From positions 4,321,964-4,385,963 of the forward strand of contig SSBO01000008.1 of assembly GCA_005281725.1 (NCBI GenBank): 64,000 nt of DNA, written 5' to 3'. The stretch comes from Wuchereria bancrofti (Eukaryota; Nematoda; Chromadorea; Rhabditida; Onchocercidae). The number at the start of each line of letters is the position of its first letter. Position 1 is the stretch's first letter. Positions 23,074-34,642 of this stretch are shown in pieces. The translations under genes and the position numbers were made by a program. The notes under the pieces were generated by a model. It saw only the letters and a program-made list of their open reading frames with translations, searched no databases and was not told where the DNA came from.

Positions 23074-24429
23074 TTATTGATAATCATAGAAATCATCGTC
23101 ACGTTTTCCAAATCTCATCCATTTAGCAGTTTGCGCCCTTTTACCAAAACGCATCCATTTCGCATTAGGTAATCTTTTTCCAAATCTCATCCATTTAGCA
23201 TTGGGTACATTTAAAGTTCTAGTGAAATCATCCTGAAATAATTTATAAATTTTGATATTCCAAAATACTATGACAGATATTTTTGCAATATTTCTACAAC
23301 TATCTTCAATATGCTAAAAGCGTATTACAGCTAAAATTAATTCAATTTTTGGTTTTTTTTTCTTTCTTTTACTGTTTTTGTCTTTATTTTATTTGTCTAT
23401 TTTTATATTTTAGTAAGCTTAATAATCCAAATTATATCATTAAACATTACACGACAATTATTTCATTTCTTATTCCACTTAATAATTTCTGATAATGTCT
23501 ATCACCATTGATAGCATTGAAGAAAATATTCTACTCATTACTAGTTTAATAAAAACTTTCTTATAATATTCTTAATGGCTGATTTCATTGCTATGTTATT
23601 TTTTGATTTTCTCATCAACAGCAAACTGATTATAATGAACATTTATTAAATGAAGCAGTAATTTATTATAGATAAATAATTATTAACTATTTATTGCTTC
23701 CCGGAAAGCTTATCATGTACTTTTTGTAAAACTTATTGTTTCCTAACCAAATAATCGTTTTCTTTCCTTCTAAAGAACTTACAAGCAATAATTATGATTA
23801 AATAAGGAATAACCACCAAAAATTCTTCAATTTTATTAAGATTTTTTAATTTTTATTTTATTAAGTCATTTTTATTAAATCAAAATATTATTTTAGTAAA
23901 TCATTTGAAATTCACTTGATCAGTAGTAATTCATTTAGTAAGACATTTATAAAATCACAACTAATTAAGAATTAGCTTATTTGCTTAACAATTTTCTCAG
24001 CCAAAATCCATATAATATTCATTTGTCTTCAGGCATACATTCAATTAACCTGCATTAAATTTATCAAAAAAGCAAACATGATGAACTATTTAATTTAATT
24101 TAATTTAATTTAATTCATTTTAATTCTGTTCAACTACATTTGCACCAATATATTTCGTGATATAATTTTAACAAGAAAGGAAATGGGTAAGGACAATGTA
24201 ATAATGCAATAATGAATTGATTTACTTAAGTACAATTGCACTGACATATCACTTAAGATAGCTCAAATAATTAGAACATATAAAATATGATAATAAAAAT
24301 TTAAACTTAACATACATCATCATTATCTGGTGTTGCTACTAATGGATCCAAATGCATTGAACTTGTTAAGATAAAAGCTGCTGAAGCAATAAACAAAGCA
24401 AAGATAATTTTTGATTGGCTAAACTTCAT
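23074..24429 (-). CDS. flp-22: FMRFamide-like neuropeptide precursor, flp-22 type
   Basis: Two coding exons (24429-24316 and 23232-23074) joined in phase 0 give 90 residues. The N-terminus is a signal peptide ([19 protein letters not shown]). A short acidic spacer follows, then three peptide repeats each ending AKWMRFG before [25 protein letters not shown] and [10 protein letters not shown]. The glycine supplies the C-terminal amide. C. elegans flp-22 encodes three AKWMRFG-amide copies, so orthology is well supported. The first peptide is preceded by a single Arg, so its mature N-terminus is uncertain. The ATG is 8 bases from a TTTATAG acceptor, which suits SL trans-splicing or a 5'UTR intron. 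The C-terminal tail is acidic (DDDFYDYQ). Its product should act as a secreted neuropeptide on G-protein-coupled receptors. Confidence 0.93.
24089..24114. repeat. TTTAA pentanucleotide microsatellite
   Basis: About five tandem TTTAA units in the flp-22 intron. Confidence 0.85.
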
Positions 24430-27400
24430 TTTCGATTCTATAAACCACCGTTTCGTTCGATATATTTTCTTTTAGTTTCAATATGAAAAATCTGTAAACA
24501 AAAATAAACATTATAAGTTTCAAATTTTTAACAAAAACTTAATGAAAAACTTAATGACTTCGATACGTGAAAAATTGATTAAAATGACAATAAATTTCAT
24601 ACAATTTTACATTGAATCAATTTTATAAAATTTAAGAAATATTGCTTAGCAGCTAAAAGTGTGGAATTCATCAAAATTGATATTTGCTGATAATCTTTGC
24701 AAATGAATCAAATTTTGCATATTACATTAACTTAATATATTTAAAAAATACTACCAAGATTGAAATATATGAATAACTGAAAATATAACTGTAACTAAAA
24801 TTTGTTAAAATTCTGCAAGCATAAATTTGTACTTTAAAAAATGAAGTTGAAATCTACAAAATGAACAACCTAAGAGACACTACGATGCTGAAAAAAGGAA
24901 TGAATAAATTGTGAAAATTTGACTTCTTGTGATAAAATTAAAGACACACATTAGTTTAATTTGATTTGTTGTAATAAAATTAAATGCATTTAGTTTAAAC
25001 TGATTCAGTTAGCATATTTGAAAGGAGCAAACTATATCACTGTTAGACAAATACTGTATCAACATCGTATCACTAATAAATTGGTACAGTATTGCATACT
25101 GTATCGGTATCGTATTATCATCAAATACCGTATCAGTATTATATAACTATCAGATGAATACTGAACGGATCGCATTACCACTAGCTAAGTATTTTGTGTT
25201 ATAGCTAAATGATTAAGATTTTTAATGAGTGTATGAGATGTGAAAGAAAAATGAGACTGAATGAGGATAGAAGTTTTTTACAGTAATGTACCTTCTTATT
25301 TAGTAAAGTACTTGAAAGCAAACAAATTGAAGGCTGAACTCAAATACATTTTACAATTTGAAATAAATATTCCAATTTTGATGTGATTGGTTAAACTGAG
25401 ATAATTATAAAAAAAATTTATTCTTGATTAGTTGACTTAACGCTTAATCATTTATGATTTATTGCAATTCAACAATTTTTGTAATCAACATAAAATAAAA
25501 CCTTTTATCTAATTTAGTTAATCCAAATAGGACTTGTGATTTCTATTTAGTTTATCGTTAATTAACTTCCAACAAACTATATTGAGGTAATTTGTTAAAA
25601 TACTCCAATTATGCTTTGCTATAAGCTAAACAAACGGGAACTAACAATTTGATTGAAAGATATGAATATATAATATAACATATTAATTCATATAAATGTT
25701 CTTAATTACACTATCACTTCACAGATCACCCAAAAACGATGAAAAATGATAACATATATTGGACACAGTTAAATTTCTCCATCTTATAAAAACTTTTTTT
25801 TCAACTAAAATCATACAAATATTCAACAAATGAAAATATTACCAAATTATGCTTTACTAATATATATTTAATTGAGGAAAATATGCAGAAAATGAAGGAA
25901 AAAAAATTAACTCAAATGATTGTAATCCTGATGTAAAGCTTATCATTTGGCAATTGATGGATTTTAAAACCTATTACTCAAATCATCAATTACAATTTAA
26001 ATCTAGAATTTTGCGAAATAATTTTCTCCTAGATATGTAAAAGGTAAACAAATTAGTAATAAAAAAAAAACAAAAGAATTAAAAAAAATTTTTTTTTGTG
26101 GGAAAAAAGTAGGGAAATGAGTGGGAAATCATAGTTCTCATCATTATTTGTTTTTACTAGTGCACTTTTTTCTTTTTTTTTTCTATCTCTTAAATTAAAT
26201 TTTCGTCATTAATTATCAACCAAATATAACCATTTCATCACCAGCGATTTGTGAAGAATTGAAATGACTTTTTTAAATTTAAAACTTTAATTTTGAAAGT
26301 GATATTTAAGCATTAAATGTAATAATTTGCTGCATGCATTAATTGCGTTTTATTATTCGCATTACACTATTGATGAAGCCAAAAAAGAAGAAAAAAAAGG
26401 AAAAAACAAAAACAAAATAGAATGGATATGTTGATAACATCTTATCAGTTCATTTTCAGCTTTCACTTATCATTTAGAATCATCACAAGTATTTCTTATC
26501 CTCCCATCAGTAATTATATATAAATGAATGAAATGTGAAATCGCGAAAAAACAATTAATCACATTTCTAGTAGAAAAACAATAATAATTGAATTTCAATC
26601 AAAAAAAGAAAAATAATAGCAAAAAAAGGAAACAAAAAATATTACTATAAATTAATTAGGAATTTGATTTTTGTTAAAAAAAAATGAAAAATCAAAATAA
26701 TAAACTATTTATTATAATTTATTCGTTAGTTATGCACATAAAAAAGAGTGAAAAAGGTTTCTGTTCATTAAGTTACTAAGAGTTATGATTAAAATTTCTA
26801 TTTTGGTCATATATTTCAATACTTGTGTATTTTTAAAATAAAAAAAAGAAAAGAAATGGTTTATTAGAATCAATCATGAATAATTTTAATGCATAAAAGC
26901 TATATAGCATGGTGTTCTTCAAAGAATTTGAAATAGGGAAGGAATTTAATCAATTTATTATTATTGTTTTCTTTTTTCCTTTTTTTTATTAAAAATATAA
27001 AAATATTATTGAATCATTTAAAAAAAAATTAAGAAAAGTTTATGGTATATCAAATATCAAATATATCGTACAAAATGCTTTTATACCATATTATTAAATA
27101 TTTTATAAAGTTATTAATTATATGCAAATATTTAATTATATGCAACATAATTAATTTATATTCATAATTGAAAAAAAGAAACTTTAGCTAAGCGAAACAT
27201 TATAGGCAACAAATAATCCTTTTTTAATTTTTTTTTAAAAAAAAATTAATTACAAAATTTATCACAAAGAGAATGGAAATAATTTCGAAATGCTTAATTA
27301 TTTCACTCAAGAAATTTATGTAAAATTTAAATTTCTGTTCATTTTGAAAGAAAAAGAGAATAAAAGAGAAAGAAAAGGGGAAGAGGTAAAAACAGCGAAC

Positions 27401-28057
27401 AGAATAAATTCAAATTCTTTGTTTTTTTTTTTCTATATCAATTTCGGAGTCAAAAGAATTTTAACTTTTAAAGTTAGCCATTTTATTCATTGTAAAATAT
27501 AAGTAATCTATTTTAGAAGGCTTAATTCTTTCGAAAAATTTAAATGAAACTATTGAAATTATTCAATTAATAAAATTATTGCATATTTGAATGCAAAAAA
27601 TTCATGTCACTCTCATTTATTAGTAAGGTATGATAGATGAAACTGAAGTTATACTGTAAAAGTATTTCTGATAAACAACCTTTTAAAGCCTGAAATTCCA
27701 ATAACTCCTCCCATATTTAACTCCGCCTATTAACTTTTTAGTTCCAATTATCAACGGATTGAGAATGCTTAAAATTTTTTGTATTATTGAAAATGAATAA
27801 AAACAGTTGAATTTGAATTTTATTTAAGAACCCATTTTTTTCTAAAAAGGATAAAATATAATTAAACTTTTGTATTTTATCGTTTTTCTTTTTCTTAAAT
27901 CATCATTGAAGCTGTGAAAAAAAGAAAAAAAATTATGCAAAAATTAAAGATTTGTTAAAACAAACGGTGGAATGAATAAAATGCCATTTATTTTCATGAT
28001 CTGAAGCATATTTCAAATATTTTTTAATAAATTTCATAAATTTGATTTTTTTTCTCT

Positions 28058-28335
28058 TATCACTGTTTTAGCACTTATCAATTCTTTTCAGTGTGATAAT
28101 TTATCTCAAAATGAATTCATCAATTAGGTAGAAATAATTATTGAGTTGTCTCATTTAAATATTTTAATTCAATTTCCATTCCATTCGTTTGTTTATCTTT
28201 TTTTTTTCGAAAAAAAGAGCGCAGTGAACAGCACAGCAATTTTTTGGCCAATTTTCATCTGACCTGAAATATTTTTCTCTTTCATTCATATCGTATCACT
28301 GTTTTAGCACTTATCAATTCTTATCAGTGTGATAA
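28058..28335. repeat. Pair of 42-bp direct repeats with GATA-type motifs
   Basis: 28058-28099 and 28294-28335 match at 41 of 42 positions. Each begins TATCACTG and ends CAGTGTGATAA, making an imperfect inverted structure, with a further TTATCA inside. Flanks of the two copies do not match. Confidence 0.85.
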
Positions 28336-30625
28336 TAACATAAACTGTGCAATTTATAGGAAAATCACAAATGTTATAATTTGAAATAAAACATAAACCA
28401 CTGATTAATACAAAATGAATTATCATTATTTGATAACATTTCTTACCACTCAAAAGAAAAACACTCAATCATTCAAATCGACAAGAATTCAAAATTCAAT
28501 CATTCAAATCGATGAGAAAAAAAGGATCAAATTTAAAATTTGTGAGATTCTTTCGAAATACAATTATATATTAAGCGCTAATTAATAAACAGAAAGTTAA
28601 TTACGTCGCGTACTAATTCAATATTAATCAATAATGAAATGTGATGTATAAATAACTGTGACAAACCTAGTTAAAGTAATTTATAAAAGAAAAATTTTCA
28701 TCAGAAAAGCAGAAAATTGAACATTTTAAGCTTAACTTTCATTAAAATCTATAAAAAAGTTCAATTTACTTAGCTAATTAGTTTAATCAATCATTCAGAT
28801 TACATAAAATTGATTCAACAAAAATTTTTGCAGTATTTTCTTTCGAATTTTCTGTGTGACAAATTTCTTCATTATTATTATGCAAATAATCATTTACTCA
28901 AATGGTTAAATGATTAAATGCAATTAAATTCTAAAAGATAAATATTAGCGTAGAAATAATCAAACGAGTAAACATTGCTTAATAAATAAATATAAATAAA
29001 TCATATTTAACATTAATTTCAAAACAAAAAAATAATACTGAATTGTTTAATTATCGTAAAGATTTAACAAAATAAATGAATAAACGATGAATGAATTAAG
29101 GTATAAGTGCAAATTTTTATATATTCAGCTAAATTTTCTAATTTATCTAATTTTAACATATTTTGAGTTTTTGACATTTAAATGAAAAAGTCTTATCACT
29201 CATTTTTTTAATTTTCCCCCTCTTACTTAAGTCAGTATCATTTTCATAAAATTAAAAATAAAATTAAGAAAAAAAGAAAGAGAATAAGAAGAAAGAGAAA
29301 GAAAAAACAAAGAGGAATCATCAGTGATTAAAAAAATGAACGGTGTCAAATTATTTTGCCCATAAAATTAATTAAAATTCGAAAATTTCCTTTTTTCTAT
29401 TATATAAATAATTTGTGTGAAACGTATTTTGTTGATAAAAAAGAAAATACGTTGCTAAAGAAGGAATAAATTTTAAGTTTGAGAAAAGGAAATTTGTTTA
29501 CATTTTTTAAATGTCCTTATTTTAACCTTTAAACATAATTAAGCTGTCTAAATCTTTTCAACAAAACAAATATAAATTTTAAATGATCTAAATTATATAA
29601 TTTTAGGCGCAAATGGTATAATTAAATAAATGCATCGCTTGTAGTAAAATGTAAAAAAATTCGTGGTGAAACATATAAAAGCCGATAATTTAATTTGCTA
29701 AAGTTAAATTTATTTTTCAATTTATCAAAGTTAATCTTACTGGGAAAAAAAAGATAATAAAACTGAAACTTTCATTGATGATTGAATAAATGAATGAATC
29801 TTACTAAATAATTGGAGAAGAATAATTGAATTTAAACTTAAAATTATTGAATGTTTTCAAAGAATAATTAATAATGATAATTAACAAGGAATAATTAAAA
29901 ATATACTGAATGTATTTTTTAGCTAATATACCAAATTACTCATTATTCTAATTTTATTTTCTGTAGCAATATTTTATTTATCACAAAATTGGCAACTACT
30001 TATTTTTTCAAAAAAAAATTCATCTATTCACGTATTGAAATTTACTCTTTTTAAGAATTTTAAGTCTTAATAAAAGTGAAATTTCAAACAACAATTTAGC
30101 ACTTTGTGATTAGTTTGATAACACTTAGAGTGACATATACGCATTGAAAATAAGAAACTTTGACAACTTTTAAGTACACAGCAATTATACAAATCGTAAA
30201 TTTTTTATCAAAAAATTCGTCATCTAAAATTTAAATGAATGACAACATCGATGTTTGAGTAACATTTTAATAAATTGAGAAAATACAATTTACTATTGAA
30301 ATAAATGAATGATTAAATTTGATAAGGGAAGTGATATAAGCTCAACGCATTGTTGTTGTCATAATCAATTTGATTTTATCTATAAGTTATCATTTTAAAA
30401 AAGAAAATGTTAAATTAAATTCAGATAGTACTCTCTAATTATTCTATTATTGTTGTTAAAATTTGATGTGAATCAGAATGAAAATTTTCTACACGTGAAA
30501 TTATTTACTGTTATATTATTTATTATTATTGTTATTATCATGCCGTTTTAGATGCAATATATTGCAAAATGCCATAATTTTTGAAGAATGAAATATTGCA
30601 ACTTTTTCTTTTTTTTTTTTTTTTT

Positions 30626-30892
30626 GAATTTATCATTTCTTTAAAAAACGTATTGATAAGAATGCAACTGTTCCATTATAATAATCATTTCCTTTCCTCT
30701 TCTTTTTTTTTTTTGAATTTATCATTTTTCTGAAAAACCTATTGATAAGAATGCAACTGTTCCATTATAATAATCATTTCCTTTCCTCTTCTTTTTTTTT
30801 TTTGAATTTATCATTTTTCTGAAAAACCTATTGATAAGAATGCAACTGTTCCATTATAATAATCATTTCCTTTCCTCTTTTTTTTTTTTTTT
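30626..30892. repeat. Three tandem copies of an 89-bp unit
   Basis: Units start at 30626, 30715 and 30804. Each contains GAATTTATCATTT, TATTGATAAGAATGC, then CATTTCCTTTCCTC and a long T run. Copies 2 and 3 are essentially identical, and copy 1 differs in a short segment. Confidence 0.93.
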
Positions 30893-33800
30893 TTAAACAA
30901 TAAAGTTAAGTTGCCAATTGTTTTCACATTGCCATTTATATTTAAATGTTGCTTACACAAACAATTGTCTCATATTTATTCGAAAACTTTTTATCACCAA
31001 TGTTTTTATTAGTAGTGATAATTGGAAGAAAAACTTTTATTTGCAATAATAGAAGAAAATATCAAAGTAACAAACTTAGCAAAATTTTAAAATATTAAAG
31101 CGAAAATTTTAAAATGCCATAATTTTTGGTGAATGCAATGAGAATTTTATTAAATGGCAATTTTCAACGTTTTCAAGCAAATTTGTGTTTATGGTTTGAA
31201 GTAATACTAAATGAATGAAATGGTTGAAAGCAAAAAAAAAAAAAAGTTAATGTTAACATTGTTGGTGAAATTAGAATGAAAAAAAAGAATGAAAAACTGG
31301 TTTTTTTTTTTAAGTATCTTAGTAATGAAAGATAGCTTATAAATAATCTATGAGTAGTCGTAAATATGTTAATTATAAAAAAATTTATTACTTTGATGAT
31401 TAGCAATAAAAATTTGATGTTAATCATTCAAATTTCTTCCTTTTTTCCTTCTATTTTGATTAAAATATGAAATTTTAAAAATTGAACAAAATATGATTCA
31501 AAAAAGAAAAAAATACTCTGCATTTTGTCGTTTTTTGGCTTTTGTTCTTTTTAATATTATTACTTTGAATTTACATTTTTATTTCATGTAAATTTTAAAA
31601 TGCAATCATTGATAGCTTAAAATAAAATTTCTTAGAATAAATCTAAAAATGGATGTATTAAAGGCTTCTGCGAATTTATCATCTTAACAATTTTCAAAGC
31701 ATTCTTCCTAAATCAACGAATTATTCAAATGTAAGGAATTCTTCACAAAATTTAAAATGTACAATTCATTCAGTCGCAAAAATATTTAATTTCATAGCTA
31801 TTTCTCCTTAATTTAATTTAACAAAAAAATTTTGCGCAATTTTTTTTTTTTGCAGTGATAAAAATGGAAAAAGCTGATCAGAAGTAATCGGTGAAATTTT
31901 ATGCATATTGTAAAAATTTTTATTATAATAAATTTTCAACTTCCGAAAGACCATGAAATGTTAAATTTAAATAAATTTGTTTCTGTTAAAAGTCTTTTCA
32001 AAGCATTTTTAGTGATTATTATAGGAAATTTTTGAAAGGTAATATAAAACTGACAACATAAATGTAATTTTGATTGGTTTTAAACTTTATATCATTCTAG
32101 AAAATTTTCCTTTTCAAGCTTTATTTTATTATTTGAAATTACACTGTTTAAATTATTTCTTTTTTAAAAAATAGTTTTTCTCTAAAATTATAAAAAAATT
32201 TTTCAAAATTTCACAGAAGAGGAATATTCATCGATTTATTGGATGGAAAGTGATTTTATAGGTAGAAATTTAAATGAATTTCATTTGGATTGTTAAATTG
32301 ATTTAATCAACAAAATTCACATCACTTTGTTATCATTTCACAACCTCTGTTCTATTTAGCTTATAAACTAATTTTAGAAAGTCATTCATTAAAAAATAAT
32401 TTCATGTTTTTCTTTTTTTGCTTCATAATTTTTAGTATTTATTTTAGCACTCATTAAGGAAGTATTCAAAGTAATTTACTCTCAGTTGTTTTTGTCAACT
32501 AATCACAACAAATAATTAATGTTATTGCAATAAGGCTAAGGTAAATTAGCTGAATTTTTTTTTTGAAAAAAAAATTCTATCCTATCGTATTATTTTCTGG
32601 TTGCTATGGATTATTCTAAAAATAAATAAGAGATTTTGTTGATTACTGATAAAGAGGAGAAGAATATTTCTAATGATATATTTAAAAAAAGCAAGCATTA
32701 AAAGTTTATTTTTTTTTTTGTTTTTTTTTTTTTTAAATATGACCAAAAAAGTGTCAAAAATTTTAATATAATTAAGAAAATAGCGAAAATTGAAGTTTTC
32801 ATTTTACTCGAATGAATAATCCTATATTTATTGGTTTGAAAAGAATATTTGAAATACGGAATTTCTCGTTTTTTTTTTTTTTAACAAATTATTTACAAGT
32901 TAAGAAAACATTGCAATCAACGCATCTTAAAATTAAACTGCTGTAAAAAAATTTTTTTTTTGACTCTCAAAATTCTATGTTGAAATTTTATGCCTAAAAT
33001 TTTACTAAAATTTTATAATGTTTTTTCATGTCTAAAAATATAATATCAATTAATTTTTTCTTTAAAAGGATTGAAGAAAAAAAATTTTTTTTGAAAACTT
33101 CTATATTATTTATATTTACGAAATATAAATAATCAAAATATTCGTATAATTTAACATTTCACTACGCATCTTTTGAAAGTTCCTTTTTTTTCTCAGAAAT
33201 TTTTTTATTAATAAAATAGCTAATCTAAATTTTTCTACCATTTAATGTATTATTTGTAAATTATATAACTACATAATAGGATAAGCTTCCTTCAAATTAT
33301 TCAAGCATTTTTTAACTTCAAACATTTTTGAAATGATTCATACTGAAATCGCTTTAATTAATTCCTCCTAGAAAAGACATATCATAGTAGGATTGTATTC
33401 TTAAAATTTATTTCATTTTTAAAGAAAAAAAGAAAGGAATGTCTTCTATTATATCATTCATTAAGATTAATTCAACCATCAATGATTGCAATTTTTCTTG
33501 AATGTAAAAATTATTGCTCTACTAAAACTCTAATAAAATTATTGGCATGCATTAACTGTTCAAAATAATAATGAAATGAATGAATGATATAGTAGGAAGG
33601 AAAAAAAAATTCAAAAAAATCCAATGTTTTATTACTTTTTTTACTGAATTTTTTTATTAAAAAGAAATATTACTAAAAATAAGTTGAAAAAGAAATTATT
33701 TTCTACAGCATTTCTGTAGCATTCAATCCCTTTAGTTTAACTTTTATACTAGTATCAGTTATCATTAAAGCTTCCTGTACGTACCGCACTTATTTTCATC

Positions 33801-34005
33801 TCACGAAATCTCATTAATAATTTCAAGTGCTACTAAATTTCATTTACATTTTATCAATAATATTTTGAATGCCAATCCAGGAAAAAAAAAAGAAAACCAA
33901 AATATTCAAAATACAGACACAGTAAATAATAATAGTACAAAAGTTCGGGTCGTCGACGGTTCAAATTGGATAGCTTCGAAATTGAATTCGCATCTTGTAA
34001 CATTA

Positions 34006-34079
34006 TTGATTGTTGAATTCATGATCGTGGTTGATTGTTGAATTCGTGATCGTGGTTGATTATTGAATTCATAATCACG
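34006..34079. repeat. Three tandem 25-bp units containing GAATTC
   Basis: 34006-34030, 34031-34055 and 34056-34079 share TTGATTGTTGAATTC followed by a GATCGTGG-type end. The third unit is more diverged. Confidence 0.9.
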
Positions 34080-34642
34080 TCAAACGCTGTTTTACTTTGA
34101 ATGAATGCACAGAAAATAATCGAGTTTTTATTATTTGAACACTCATCTATATAACAAATTGCTATAAAAATAGCAAACTGAAATGGAATTAAATCTAAAG
34201 CAAAAGGAAAAATTACAAATCAGTGCAATGAATTAGGAATTTTTTATAATGACATATATATGAAACAGATGACTATGAAGACCAGTGGATAGTTTGGCAT
34301 TAAAAGTGAAACTATTCAAATACAGCAAGACGTATTTTATCTATACCAGTAACAGTGAAACGTTTAAAAGAGCAAAGGGTATAATGAATGTGACGAATAA
34401 ATATTTAATATTGGAACATAGAATTCAAATAAAATACGTCTAAGATACAAACACCTTAGTAATTAATACTTAAAAATTAGTAAAAAACTAAAGTCCCTTA
34501 ATTAGTAATCTAACCTAAGCAGACAAATTAATAATCATTTTATATGATACATTCGAGCGGGACTGCATTTTAATCAGCTATAGCAATTAGTTATAGTATT
34601 TATGAAATGGATTTAAATCGTTCCGCATGCGTTAATGACATT

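Larger units (their letters stand above)
24430..34642. other. 10-kb gene-free AT-rich region upstream of flp-22
   Basis: No exon with protein-like composition and splice sites was found on either strand. Open frames are short and biased (for example a phenylalanine-rich one at 31173-31427, minus). Long A/T runs and several local repeats occur (listed separately). It could hold flp-22 regulatory DNA, which is inference from position only. Confidence 0.55.

Noticed and set aside
31173..31427. Minus-strand open frame rich in Phe and Ile
   Set aside because: Composition reflects T/A runs; no start context, splice sites or domain.
33955..33975. tRNA B-box-like GGTTCAAATTGG
   Set aside because: No A-box at the right distance and no acceptor stem could be paired.
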